In this document: piece by piece, positions 34,801-46,087 of the stretch
How the letters are laid out: every line of letters begins with the position of its first letter
Position numbering within the stretch: position 1 is the stretch's first letter
NCBI RefSeq assembly: GCF_030272615.1
Contig: NC_081410.1
Location: forward strand, 225,421,415 to 225,485,414
DNA: 64,000 bases
Direction of reading: 5' to 3'
DNA from: Cryptomeria japonica
Taxonomy: Eukaryota > Streptophyta > Pinopsida > Cupressales > Cupressaceae
Position numbers and translations under genes: made by a program
The notes under the pieces: model-generated
What the model saw: the letters and a program-made list of their open reading frames with translations, nothing else
Databases searched by the model: none
What the model was told of the DNA's origin: nothing

Positions 34801-35740
34801 CTAGAAAATATTTTCTATGGGGTGTAGCATGAAATGAAGCCCCAGAATCTATTACCCAGGAATCATTAACATTATCCAAACATAAGATTAAAGCATCTTG
34901 TAAAGTATTACTTGCAATATTAGCTTCCTTACTGTCATTTTCATTTTTGTCTCCTTCTTTGTTTTTTCAAGACCAACAATCTTTCTTTAGATGACCAGGC
35001 TTTCCGCAGTACCAGCAATCTTTCTTTCCTCTAGATTGAGAGCGTCCTTTCTTTGACTTCCCTCGTGACTTCTCATTCCCATGGCCTTTTCCTCTTTCCT
35101 TTGATCTTCCTCTATTCTCCACATTCAAAACACTACCCGATGATGTTGGAGTCTCACCTGTGCTTTTCCTTCGCATTTCCTCGCTTAGGATAACACCAAC
35201 AATATCATCAAATACCAAAGTATTTTTATCAGAGACAGAGTTACTTACAGCCATAACCAAGCTATTCCAGCTTTCTGGCAAAGAACATAAAATCAAGAGA
35301 GCCCTAACCTCTTTTGCAAAGGTAATTTTTACTGAAGACAATTGACTGGTAATTGTATTAAATTAATTTAAGTGCTCCACTACAGATCCTCCCTCACTCA
35401 TTTTCAAATTAAACAAACGCTTCATAAGAAATACCTTATTCAAAGTCGAGGGTTTCTCATATAGCTTAGCCAATGTTGCCATCAAATCTACAGTCATTTT
35501 TGCTTCTGTTATATTGAATGCTACAGACGCCGCAAGGCACAATCGAATGGATCCCAATGCCTTTCTATCTAAAATGTCCCACTCTTCATCTGATATTGTG
35601 GTCGGTTTCTTTGCCTTTCCTTCCAATGGCCGCCACAAATCCTTTTGATACAGGTAATCCTCCATCTGCATTTTCCATAACTGATAATTCTGGCCGTTAA
35701 ACTTTTCAACCTTGAATTTGGAATCCTCCATTGCTCCCAC
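31805..35740 (-). pseudogene. C3 gag-pol polyprotein, one frame with premature stops
   Basis: Starts MGAMEDSKFKVEKFNG at 35740. Gag is followed by the knuckle CWYCGKPGHLKKDC (about 35017-34976). Protease has DSGASFH near 34849; GAG-pre-integrase has MWHHRLGHMS. The integrase core shows LVHSNVWG, where the usual first catalytic Asp of HTDVWG is Asn, and SDNGGEY near 34055. RT has NKWVYRLKEE, LDVKTAFLHGDLEEEIYM, GLKQAPRQW and YVDDMLVAGS (near 32767). RNase H has STTKAEYVA near 32110. The tail ends at TGA 31805. About seven premature stops (for example near 35361, 34965, 34014, 33309, 32961, 32706 and 32049) but no net frameshift. These enzymes would copy and integrate the element. Confidence 0.93.
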
Positions 35741-35777
35741 TCAAATCTGAAAGTCCTGCCAATTTATAGAAAACCTC

Positions 35778-35789
35778 GCTCTGATACCA
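35778..35789 (-). other. C3 primer-binding site
   Basis: On the minus strand TGGTATCAGAGC, an exact match to the plant initiator tRNA-Met 3' end, two bases from the LTR. Confidence 0.92.
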
Positions 35790-35791
35790 AT

Positions 35792-36287
35792 TGTTAGGGT
35801 TTCAAGCAGATCCGAAGCAAATATGAACTAACAATTATATGCAGATTTAAATACAAAAGATAAAGAAAATAAAACAGGACACAGATAACACAGAGATTTA
35901 ACGTGGTTCACCCAGAATGGGTTACGTCCACCATACACAGTCGTCCAATCTTTCTTATTATCCAGCAAAAACAGTACATCAACCTTTCAATGCCTTGAGC
36001 ATCCTAGTCGCTTATAACATGCATTTTTAGGGCAACAAACAAAGTCGGCCTTTTTTAGGGTTTTATTACAATGTCGGTTTTCATCAACAAAAAACGGCAA
36101 AAAAATTTTTCTCGGGGGCTGCCACCCCCGAACCCTCGCTTTCTCGGGGGCTGCCACCCCCGAACCCCCGCTTTCTCGGAGGCTGCCGCCCCCGAACCCC
36201 TACCCGGGGCCCGGCCCGGCCCCGGACCCCAGTGAGGATACGTGCTGAGTGTACAATACTTTGCTGATGAGTCGCCACATTTCAACA
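35792..36287 (-). repeat. C3 5' LTR (496 bp)
   Basis: Same ends as 31276-31707. The 64-bp length difference equals exactly two extra 32-bp GC-rich units. Base differences from the 3' LTR are almost all transitions. Confidence 0.93.
36111..36206 (-). repeat. Three tandem 32-bp GC-rich units in C3 5' LTR
   Basis: Units start at 36111, 36143 and 36175, each beginning CTCGG(G/A)GGCTGCC and containing CCCCCGAACCC, which pair as an inverted repeat (GGGGGCTGCC-CCCCC) able to fold into a hairpin. The sister LTR has one unit. Confidence 0.9.
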
Positions 36288-37321
36288 CTTCCTCTACATG
36301 TTGCAGCAATGTGACCATGATTATGATAGATTAGACCATTTTCTGTCCATCCAGTTGCCACTTGATAGCCATCGCTTCTTGACTGATGATTGGAGGCATT
36401 AAACCGGTTGTGATTCCGGTTCACAAAAGGTTCAAGACCAACTCCTTGGGTCCTCTAAGTATATCTACCAGTGTTGTTCATAAATGACCTGCATTTAGAT
36501 GCTCTATGCCCAAACTTGTTGCATGCATAACAGTTACCATTGAATTTATAGGATCTAGGCTTATCATTTAGGAAATAAGGAAAATTATTGTAAGCCTTAC
36601 TCCTACACACATTTGCAGTATGTCCTTCTTTAAGATAGTTAAAGCAAACAGGTTTAAACTTTTTCTTACCTTTATCCTTTGATGTCGGTTGTTTCTTTGA
36701 TGCTCCAGCACTTGTACCAGAGGTCTCACCTTCCTCATGACCAGAATAACCAAGTCCATCAGTATTCTTGATAGGTTTGGCAGATTCAAGCTTTTTCTCT
36801 AGCTTGACAGCACTCTTGTTGAACTTAGCAAGTATTTCCTTTGACTCAAAGAGTTCTTTGGACATAGCAACATTTGTTTCCATTAGGTTTTCATTCTCAG
36901 AGATGACAATGTTCAGTTCTCCTTACATTTCTTCCTTTTCCACTTTGCTCGCATGGAGTTGAGCAGTTATGGCACTGATCTCTTGCTTCAGCTTGGAGTT
37001 TTCATGATCTTTGTCTTTGACCAGATCTTCAACTTTCCTCCAGTTCTCAAGCTCTTGGCACATTCGGATAGTCAGTCCTTCCAATTCTTTTCTCAGGCTA
37101 GAATTGGATTCATTCAGCTTTTCTACTTCTTGAATCGAGGCTTCCATGTCCACTTCATCAGAGGAACTATTTTCAGATAGCTCCATCAGCTTTTCAGCAT
37201 GTTCTCTCCTCTTTGCTTGAGATGCCTTATATTTGACCATAAGATCATCATAGGCTTGCTCAGACTGAGTGAGTCGATGAGTAAGTTCCCTCAATGTGCA
37301 TTCCCCCATATCTCTTTCCAA
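36288..37321 (-). pseudogene. Element B ORF1, N-terminal part: Gag-like coiled coil and zinc knuckles
   Basis: Starts MERDMGECTLREL at 37321, 24 nt after the primer site. Codons 1-190 are a Glu/Lys/Leu helix with the block ELEGLTIRM shared exactly with element A. A TAA at 36923-36925 and a stop near 36455 break a single frame. Knuckles: CFNYLKEGHTANVC (near 36646; second Cys is Tyr), CYACNKFGHRASKC (near 36540) and a degenerate YHNHGHIAATC before the C3 junction. The rest is at 31016-31275. With the last knuckle in that part this makes four, one more than recognised in A. Confidence 0.85.
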
Positions 37322-37345
37322 GTGGTTAAATTTATAGAAAGGTAT

Positions 37346-37357
37346 GCTCTGATACCA
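37346..37357 (-). other. Element B primer-binding site
   Basis: On the minus strand TGGTATCAGAGC, a perfect initiator tRNA-Met site, two bases from the LTR edge at 37360. Confidence 0.9.
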
Positions 37358-37359
37358 AT

Positions 37360-38494
37360 TGATGAATACTAAGAGGGGGGGTGAATTAGTATGCTAAAAA
37401 TATTTGCACTTAAACACTTTGCAAGACTAACTGTAAACCGGTAAAGCAATTTAGTAGACAAACCGGTTAACACACATGCAAACCAAATAGCAAATAATGC
37501 ATTCACCTACAAAAGCACAAACACCATAACACAAGAGATTTTGACGGGGAAACCCAAATGGGAAAAACCACGGTGAGATGGAACTCACAAGTAACTATCT
37601 GCAGAATAGGAACTAGACCGGTTAAGGTCTTATAATGTTCTTTACCAGAACAGATCCTATTAGGAATCTCAATCTCTGTTAGGAGATAAGTCCAATTAAA
37701 GACTACCTTGCTAGAGGATTTTAGATTCACAGATGTGAACCACCTTGTTAGAGGATTTACAAGAGGCTTTTGGGCCTACCCGGTTAAGGGCTACAGACTT
37801 GTCGAAGATGTGAGTAATCAACAAGTGAGTGATCTAGTAAATAGCATAGATTACTTGGTTAGATCCTTGATAGCTCATTCCTAATGCATTCCAGCATTAC
37901 TTCAGTCTTCTACACAATCATACTCTCTCTAACATATCAACCACCTTAAACCCTTGCAACAACATCAATTTCACCAACCTAAAACCCTAGACATGATGTC
38001 CTTATAAAGGAATCTGATTTCATGTCAGTCCAATAGGATTACAATACAATTTACTAGGTCCAATGCATCTAGACATATTCTGTAACATGACACAAAAAGA
38101 ACCATTAAAGTTTCAGCACCATCAAACAATCGGTGGATGGTAACTCATCATAGAATGCCGGTTGGTAACTCATCACAGAGTATTACTGGTTTATACAAAA
38201 TGTCGGTTCAAGCAAAATGTCAGTTGCCGGTTTGACAAAATGAAGACTGGGAAATATGTGTTCTGTCGTTTTGATCCTTCGTACCACTTGAGATCCTCAA
38301 ACCGCTTGGGGTCAACATACCGCTTCAGATCGGTAATCACTTTTTGCAAAACACCAATAGTCTAAGGACTATCATGCATCATACCAGTTGGAACATGTAC
38401 CGGTTGAGCTTTAACTTATACATTCAAAAATTATCTCAATGCAAGTGTGTGTCCATCAATGACAATCACAACATAATCATCAAAAATGCCAACA
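37360..38494 (-). repeat. Element B 5' LTR (1135 bp)
   Basis: Direct repeat of 25796-26932. On the minus strand it starts TGTTGGCATTTTTG. ACCGGT-type words lie at 38100-38410 near its start. Confidence 0.92.
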
Positions 38495-38499
38495 CTTCA

Positions 38500-38922
38500 C
38501 ACATTCTTGAGGTAGATAGGAACAATCTCCTTCATGCAGGATCCTTCACGTGCACAAGGCTGACATGGCAACATGATCTGTTCTTTGTTACAATGCTAAC
38601 TCATCACACAAAGTCACCAATTGAGTCACAAAGGCTTGAGGCACTTCAACCGGAAACCCTAAAGTTGAGACTACCAACCGGTAGTCATACAAAGATTCCA
38701 TGTGCCGGTTCCCATAACCACATACTTGTTCACCTTAAACAAACCCACCGCTTCACTTTGGTACAAATGCTGGTTCATAGTGTTATATCAGTTCTCACAT
38801 ATATCGGTTCTTGGTAACATACCGGTTCTTAGATGTACCGGTTCTCTCCTCTTGGGCATATTGACATCAATGACAACATACAATGTCATCATGTCCTCAT
38901 ACCGGTTCACATAATGCCAACA
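38500..38922 (-). repeat. C2 3' LTR, proximal part
   Basis: Continues the C2 LTR after element B. It matches 44402-44824, from CACATTC(T/C)TGAGG to ATAATGCCAACA. Confidence 0.92.
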
Positions 38923-39163
38923 ATCTCCCTTTGGCATTGATGGCAATATACAAATATATCTCTCCGTTTCACATCTTCTCCCCCAATTTCTGTAGATATC
39001 TTCTCTGCTTCTCTTCTTCTCCCCCTTTGACAACAATGCCAAAGTGGAGGCACAAGCTTCCCTATTCCATTATGCTACTCCCCCAGAGGAGTAGCATCCT
39101 TTAACACATCAATCCAAAAAGAATTTGACTAGGCAATACCTGACTGATGTGGGGCATATACCT
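38923..39163 (-). other. C2 polypurine tract and 3' untranslated region
   Basis: On the minus strand ATCAATGCCAAAGGGAGATT abuts the LTR. A second tract, TTGTCAAAGGGGGAGAAG, lies near 39020-39040, and a CTCCTCTGGGGGAGTAG-like tract near 39078. No gene is visible. Confidence 0.7.
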
Positions 39164-42100
39164 TTAGTTTACCTCTTGAAGGGGCAACACCCCTAATTCA
39201 CCTCTTGAGTACATAAATGTAGCCTTTGGGAGAGGCTTGGTGAATATGTCTACTAACTACTCCTTACTGGAAACATGTTCCAGTGCAATCTCTTTGTTCT
39301 GAACCTTTTCCCTCAAGAAATGATACTTAAGCTCAAAGTGCTTGGTTCTAGAATGTAAAACCGGATTCTTGGAGATGTTAATTACACTAGTATTGTCACA
39401 AAATATACTTACCGGTTCAGATACAGGAACTTTGAAGCCATTTAATACATGCTTCATCCAAATTGTCTGAGTGCAGTTCATGAAAGCTGCAACATACTCT
39501 ACTTCCATTGTAGACTGAGAGATACAACTCTGCTTCTTACTCATCCATGAGACTAGTCTACCACTGAGAAAGAATGCACCACCGGTTGTGCTCTTCCGGT
39601 CATCTACATTACCTACCTAATCAACATCTGTGAATACTTTCAAGTTGAAATCCTTGCTATATGGATACCACAATCCATAATCAATAATTCCCTTCAGATA
39701 CCTAAGAATCCAATTGACTGCAACCAAGTGGGATTCTCTTGGACTTTTTTGGAACCTTGCAGTAATGCAAACTTCATGTGCAATATCTGGTCTGCTATGC
39801 ACTACATAATGTAACTTACCAATCATTGATCAGTATTCCTTCTCATCAACCAATGCCGAGTCATCCTCTTTGGATAATTTACAACTGGTCACCATTGGTA
39901 TACCAACCGGTTTGCTATCTTTCATGCCAAAGGTCTTCAACACCTCTTTGACATACTTGGACTGAGTGATAAAGATTCCATCTTTCATCTACTAGATCTG
40001 CAGTCCAATGAAGAACTTTATCTCCCATATGAGTGACATCTCAAACTCTTTCTTCATCTCTTCTTCAAACTCATGACTCATCTTGTCATCTCCACCAAAG
40101 ATAATGTCATCAACAAATACCTCACATATCAGGATCTGATCTCCTTCAGACTTCAAGTAGATATTGCTATCTTCGCTTGTTCTCTCAAATCCAATCTTCA
40201 CAAGATGGGAGTGCAGGCGTTCATACCATGCTCTAGGTGCCTGCTTTAGACCATATAAGGCTTTATGTGGCCTACATACCATGTCACTATCTTCAGATAG
40301 GGAAAACCCATCTGGTTGCTCTATATACACCTCCTCTTCAAGTACACCATTTAGGAATTCAGTTTTTACATCCATTTGATATACTTTGAATCCTTTAAAA
40401 TATGTATATGTAAGAAGCATACGAACTCCTTCAAATCTTGCTATAAGAGCAAAGGTTTCTCCATAGTCTTCTCCTTCTTCTTGGGCATATCCCTTGTACA
40501 CTAGTTTGGCTTTGTTTCTAATCATTGTGCCATCCTCATTCAGCTTATTTCTGAAAACCCATTTGGTACCGATGACATTTTTATGCTCCGGTCTGGGTAC
40601 CAAAGACCATGTACCATTTTTCTCTATCTGGTCAAGTTCCTCTTCCATTTCCTTGATCCAGTCTTCATCTTTATGTGCCTCTTTGAATGATTTTGGCTCA
40701 AATTCAGAGATCATACATGAGTTTTCTCTAACCTTTCTTCTTGTAAGAATTCCTACATCCTTATCTCCTATGATCTGCTTAAGATCGTGATTCAGCTTGA
40801 CATACCAAGGAATGGTCTTGATAGATTCCTCTTGCTTTTCTTTTTCATCCTCATCTCCATTAGTATTAGCATCTACATCTACAGGTGTAGGAACACTGTT
40901 ACTGGTACTTGGTTGACTGACAACCGGTTCATTTACCGCTTGCTCACTGTCGGTTTCCTCAGTTTTCTTAGAGGTTTCATTAACACTTACATTGATGCTT
41001 TCCATAATTCTCTGAGTCCTATTATTGAAACACTTGAGAGCTTTGCTCTTGGTGGAATACCCTAGGACTATTCCCTCATCACATTTTGCATCAAATTTTC
41101 TCTGATGTTCGCTCCTCTTGATGTAACATTTTCTACCAAACACTCTAAAGTAGCTAACCATAGGTGTCTTACCAGTCCAATACTCATAAGGAGTTTTATT
41201 CTTACCTTTCTTAATGAGTACTCGGTTCATTGTGTAGATTGCAGTGCTCACCGCTTCTCTCCAAAAGGTGTGAGCTACCTTTCCTTGAATCAACATAGTT
41301 CTAGCTGCTTCAAGCACAGTCTGGTTATTCCTCTCTACTAGGCCATTCTGTTGTGGAGTCTAGGGGGCAAACAGTTTCCTCTTGATGCCATGTTCTTCAC
41401 AGTACTTGTTGAATTCACCAGAAGTGAATTCCCCTCCTTGATGAGTTCTCAGGAACTTGATCCTTTTACCACTTTCCTTCTCCACTAATGCTCTGAAAGA
41501 TTTGAACTTTACAAAAGCTTCAGACTTATCTTTCAAGAATGTGACCCACATCATTCTTGAGCAGTCATCAGTGAGAATCATGAAGTACCTATCACCCTGC
41601 ACACTCCTAGTTTTCATAGGACCACACAAATCAGTATGCACAAGATCAAGCAAATTGTTAGCCATGAAAGGTTTACCTTTAGAGGTTGAGGAAGACATTT
41701 TCCCTAGTTGACACTCTCTGCACAAGGTATTTTTCGGTTTTCTCAGCACCGACAACCCTCTAACTACCTTGATCTTACTGGCCTTCATAATGTTATCAAA
41801 TTTTATATGGAAGAGTCTCCTATACCATATCCAGCTATCATCAAATTTAGCCATAAGACATGTACTTATATTTGCATTCAGCTGAAATAGGTTACCTTTG
41901 GTCTGCATGTCGGTGGCCACCAATTCACCATTCTTTCCTTTGATTTTTCACACTCCATTCTTGAATTGCGGAGTGAGACCACTGTCATTCAGCTGGGCAA
42001 CACTCAGAAGGTTGTGTTTGAGACCATCAACCCAATACGCATTGTCAACACTACTCTTTCCATTCAGAGAGATGGACCCTCTACCTTTGAACATACATGG

Positions 42101-43240
42101 TGCATCATTGCCAAAGTGAACCACACCACCATCATACTCTTCCAAGGATAGAAACTTGCTCCGATCACTAGTCATATGGTGAGAACAACCACTGTCAATA
42201 ATCCACTCATTGGAATTATCAAAGCAGGAGACAAGAGCCTTCTTGTCTGACACATCTTCCTTGACAACAACAAACACAATATCTTCATTTTATTCATCCT
42301 CTAATTCCTCATCTGTGACACCTTCATCAACTGCCACAAAATAGTTTCTTCGATTTCCACCTTTGAATTTCTTGAACCTTTCTAGTTTGTCCTTGTTGTC
42401 ACCATTAGGATAGTTTACAGCAATATGTCCTATCCAGTTACAAGAAAAGCATTTCAAAGGGAGCTTACCTCTATATTTTCCGGTTCCTTTGGGAAGTTTC
42501 CTAGCAAGAAGAGCTTCAAATGCCATCAGAATCTCCGCATCATCCATTTCTCTGCTCTGTCTTGGTTCACCACTAGTGCTAGCTTCTTTTCCTTTTCTGG
42601 ATGGTACAACAGAAGCTTTAAAAGTTGATTCAATCTTTTGAACACTGCCATCAAAACGATTTAGCTCATAGGTTGTCAACTTTGCAATGATGGAGTCTAG
42701 GGATACCTTAGTCTTGTCTATTGATCTCAACTCTTGAATAGCAACAACCCTTATTGCATAGACCGGTAATAAGGATCTCAAGACTTTGCTTACTATAGTG
42801 GAATCTTCCATTTTACCACTTGCACTCTTGATATCTCCGACAACAGTTTTGATTCTTATTCCATACTGTTGAATGGTCTCACCTTCAACCATCCACATGT
42901 CTTCAAACTTCCCTCTAAGGCTTTCTTCCTTAGCTTGTTTTACATGCTCATCACTGCCATAGATATTTTCAAGAGTATCCCATACCTCTTTGGGATTTAC
43001 CTTATCTTGGACATCAATAAACTCAATGTTAGATAAACTACTGATTAGGGCTTCCATGACTTGCCCATTCTCCTACATCTCTCTCTTTTGGTCATCAGTG
43101 AGAGTACCAGTAGGGGAAACATAGGCATTCTCAACATAGCTCCAGTGTTGAGCACCCATGCTTCTGATGTATATCTTCATTCTGTCTTTCCATATACTAA
43201 GATTTTCTCTATTGAACTTTGGATCTTCCCTCTTCATCAT
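39164..43240 (-). pseudogene. C2 copia gag-pol polyprotein, one frame with premature stops
   Basis: Starts MMKREDPKFNRENLSIW at 43240. The whole 1359-codon polyprotein stays in one frame, broken by stops near 43060, 42290, 41947, 41360, 39990, 39830, 39590 and 39257. The gag knuckle CFSCNWIGHIAVNYP (near 42435) has lost its last Cys. Protease DSGCSHHM is at 42196. Integrase: CRECQLGK, intact LVHTDLCGP, but LRTHQGGEFT (about 41450) where the usual second Asp (SDQGGEF) is His. RT: GTKWVFRNKLNEDG, YQMDVKTEFLNG, LYGLKQAPRAW, FVDDIIFGGDD (40106-40117). RNase H: VFTDVD and STMEVEYVA (A and E of the usual AEYVA altered). It is not functional, but its coding history is clear. Confidence 0.93.
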
Positions 43241-43297
43241 TAGACTGGGACCTTTACCTCAAGCGGTTAAGCTTATAACACAGAGGACCTGGAGGAT

Positions 43298-43309
43298 GCT
43301 TTGATACCA
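43298..43309 (-). other. C2 primer-binding site
   Basis: On the minus strand TGGTATCAAAGC, with the same single change from the consensus as element A. Confidence 0.88.
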
Positions 43310-43311
43310 AT

Positions 43312-44824
43312 TTATAACTCAATGATGAACGAATAGTACCAAGCCGGTACTGAGAGGGGGGGTGAATCAGTACAGACAAAAACACAATCTTAAACCGGTT
43401 TTTCAGCAGACACTGTGCTTTGATAGACAAATAGTAACTTTGGTCTTAAACAGAGTACAACCAGCAAAGCCCAGAATAACTAAGACAAGCATAAACCGGT
43501 TGACACTTATCTTCTCATACAATCTAATACTTCATTTCCATTTCACCCTAGTGCATGAACATGTAATCTATCATCAAAAGATATATAAACAGCTAGATCA
43601 ACATGATTCACCTTCAGACACAAATCACTCAAACCATCACATGAATAACACCACACATGACACACAGTTCTTTCACATGGAAACCCAACTAGGAAAAACT
43701 ACGGTGGGGATGAATACCCACAAGCTATTTTTGAACTCTTAAGAAGTCCGCTCTATTAGGAGCCTTGTCTAGTTAAAGACTGATACAACAAGTTCTGTTA
43801 GGAATCGATCCTATTAGGGATCACCCGGTTAAGGGATGGCTAGAATACCCGGTTAAGGGTTAAACCCTATTAAAGGTTACCTTGTTAGAGGATTTCAAGA
43901 ACTCAATGGTTTTGAGTCACCCTGTTAAAGGATTTATAGTAAGCTGGTTAAAGCTACCCTGTTAAGGGATTTCCCAACTGTTGAAGTGGTTAGAGATCAA
44001 CATGTATTACAATGATCTGGTAACAACACTCAATGCCAATGCAAATCCACTTTAGCTCCTCTTCACCTTCTACACTTACACTCTGCAAGTATCACTTCTC
44101 TCTTCTAGTCTGGCAAGAATCACGTATCTCTTCTCTTGGATATACACACACAACTTTTGCCAACAACCTCAGAAAGAAACACAACATCAACCTTATAGGA
44201 AACAGATAGGTCAGTAGCATAAACCCTAAACCCTAAACTTGTTAGGTTAAGAAATTCAAATAGTTCAATCCTAATCGTTGAGCACAATGCATTAAATGCA
44301 ACAGTCTTGAACCAATATCAAGACATTCTCCATCATTCATTTTCCACCGATTTCATGGCGGCTGATAACCCATCACACGTTATCACTGTTTATAGATTTC
44401 GCACATTCCTGAGGTAGATAGGAACAATCTCCTTCATGCAGGATCCTTCACACGCACAAGGCTGACATGGCAACACGATCTATTCTTCATTACAATGCTA
44501 ACTCATCACACAAAGTCATCGATTGAGTCACACAGGCTTGAGGCACTTCAACCGGACACCCTGAAGTTGAGACTACCAACCAGTAGTCATACAAAGCTTC
44601 CATGTGTCGGTTCCCATAACCACATGTCGGTTCACCTTAAGCAAACACACCGCTTCACTTTGGTACAAATGTCGGTTCACAGTGTTATATCGGTTCTCAC
44701 ATATACCGGTTCTTGGTAACATACCGGTTCTCACATATATCGGTTCTCTCCTCTTCAACATATTGACATCAATGACAACATACAATGTCATCATGTCCTC
44801 ATACCAATTCACATAATGCCAACA
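43312..44824 (-). repeat. C2 5' LTR (1513 bp, uninterrupted)
   Basis: The uninterrupted copy of the C2 LTR, which shows the empty site used by element B (near 44398-44402). Its start on the minus strand (44824 down to about 44600) carries a dense array of GAACCG(G/A)TAT words spaced about 20-30 bp. Confidence 0.93.
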
Positions 44825-44829
44825 CTTTG

Positions 44830-45404
44830 GGGGTAAACTTGTGTGGCAAATGGTCTCCAAACCACACACCAAGTGGTGCAGAATCATGGAGGAAAAATAC
44901 TTGGATTCTTTAAACCCTTCTCGAGTCATAACAACCCTTGATCCTCCAAAAGGGTTAGCTGTTTGGAACTTCATGATATCTTGTAGGCAGATTATTACAA
45001 GATATGTATCTTGGGAGGTCCACAATGGTGAGAGAATTCATTTTTGGGAGGACTCATGGAACGGCCTTCCCTCTTTAAAGTTTTTAGAACTTCTTTTGGA
45101 TGTCATTCCAACTATAAAAAAATGTTGGGGTTCGCTTTTGATAGACTATGTTAGTGATGTGGAAATTTTTTCAGGGAAAGCCATTTGGAAAGATCCTTTT
45201 GATCTACCAATTAGAGATGATCAAAGGTCTCATTTTCAGGAAATTTTGTGTAGAAGAAGAGTGTATATTTCAAATCAAGAAGACAAACTGTTATGGACTC
45301 TAGCTCATGATGGCAAATATTCAGTCAGAGTTGGTTATGTGGTTGCCTGACATATGGAAAATCAGCAAGTTAAGATTCGAGCTTTTTCATTTTGTTGGAA
45401 TAGT
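44830..45404 (+). pseudogene. LINE ORF2 part 2
   Basis: Continues the LINE protein after C2: GGKLVWQMV...WCRIMEEKYL, WNFMISCRQIIT, ERIHFWEDSWNGLPSL and DKLLWTLAHDGKYSVRVGY, the standard linker between RT and the C-terminal zinc region of plant LINEs. A TGA follows near 45350, then the frame goes on to SFCWNS at the G2 insertion. The C2 duplication CTTTG precedes it. Confidence 0.88.
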
Positions 45405-46039
45405 TGTCATGCCCAAACTTTTGGGCACGAACGGAATAATTTTTTTTTAAAACATGTCCTAATAAAACTAAGTTTGCTAAAATAATGTAGTATCAAGTCT
45501 TATCTTAACTACGTTTGAATTCTTCTTCAACTAAAGTTAATTTAAACAACTATATCAAGTAAGCGAGATAATCTAACTTACATGCGGAAAATTAACTCTC
45601 CAAAGAATTAATTATTATCTCATCAATTAATAAATAATAAATTCATTTAAGCAAAAACCCCTAAATTAATTGACAAGAGATATTATTAATCTCAATTAAT
45701 CTTTCTAATCATTGTAGGAATTAATTATATTAACTCTAGCAATTGGGTTTTTAAATCCCATGATTTATTTTAACAATAATTATAATATGTCTAAAATCTG
45801 AATAAAGGGCTAAATAAATCCATAATAAAAATTACCCTATAAAGTTTAATCTCGACAAGCCTAAAGTTAGGTGGACTAAAAATAGTCCCCTATGACCAAA
45901 ATAACTTAAAAAGTCATTATAATTTCCTATAAGATTAACCTCCAAAATAATTTAAAAATTTAAAACATCATATTTAAATGTTTATATAAACATATAAAAT
46001 ATGAACGTAAACAAATTAATCTAAAGTTAGAGTTATACG

Positions 46040-46087
<48 letters not shown>

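Larger units (their letters stand above)
31276..36287 (-). mobile_element. C3: full-length Ty1/copia element (Tork/Tnt1-like)
   Basis: Perfect target-site duplication CTTCC at 31271-31275 and 36288-36292. LTRs are 31276-31707 (432 bp, 3') and 35792-36287 (496 bp, 5'), both TGTTAGGG...TTCAACA. They are followed by a perfect iMet primer site and a gag-pol frame that stays in a single reading frame for 1312 codons. It is the innermost and, by nesting, youngest element of this stack. Tork-like assignment rests on the look of the RT and gag only. Confidence 0.95.
25796..38494 (-). mobile_element. Element B: pol-less LTR retrotransposon, split by copia C3
   Basis: LTRs of 1137 bp (25796-26932) and 1135 bp (37360-38494) have TG...CA ends. 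The flanks CTTCG (25791-25795) and CTTCA (38495-38499) are a 5-bp duplication differing only by a CpG-type change; the uninterrupted C2 5' LTR reads TTTCGCACATT here. Without C3 the element is about 7.7 kb. Order on the minus strand: LTR, iMet primer site, Gag-like ORF1, spacer, ORF2, polypurine tract, LTR. As in element A, no pol domain belongs to it; the only pol inside is that of C3. Confidence 0.9.
24704..44824 (-). mobile_element. C2: Ty1/copia element, itself split by element B
   Basis: Perfect target-site duplication CTTTG at 24699-24703 and 44825-44829. The 5' LTR is 43312-44824 (1513 bp). The 3' LTR is 24704-25795 plus 38500-38922 (1515 bp), divided by element B. Between them lie an iMet primer site, a gag-pol frame (39164-43240) and a polypurine tract. 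Excluding B, the element is about 7.4 kb. It lies in ORF2 of the LINE. Confidence 0.93.

Noticed and set aside
43362-43742. Open frame of 126 codons in the C2 5' LTR, and others at 38344-38817 and 44573-45025
   Set aside because: They lie in LTRs or cross the LTR/LINE boundary and match no coding family.
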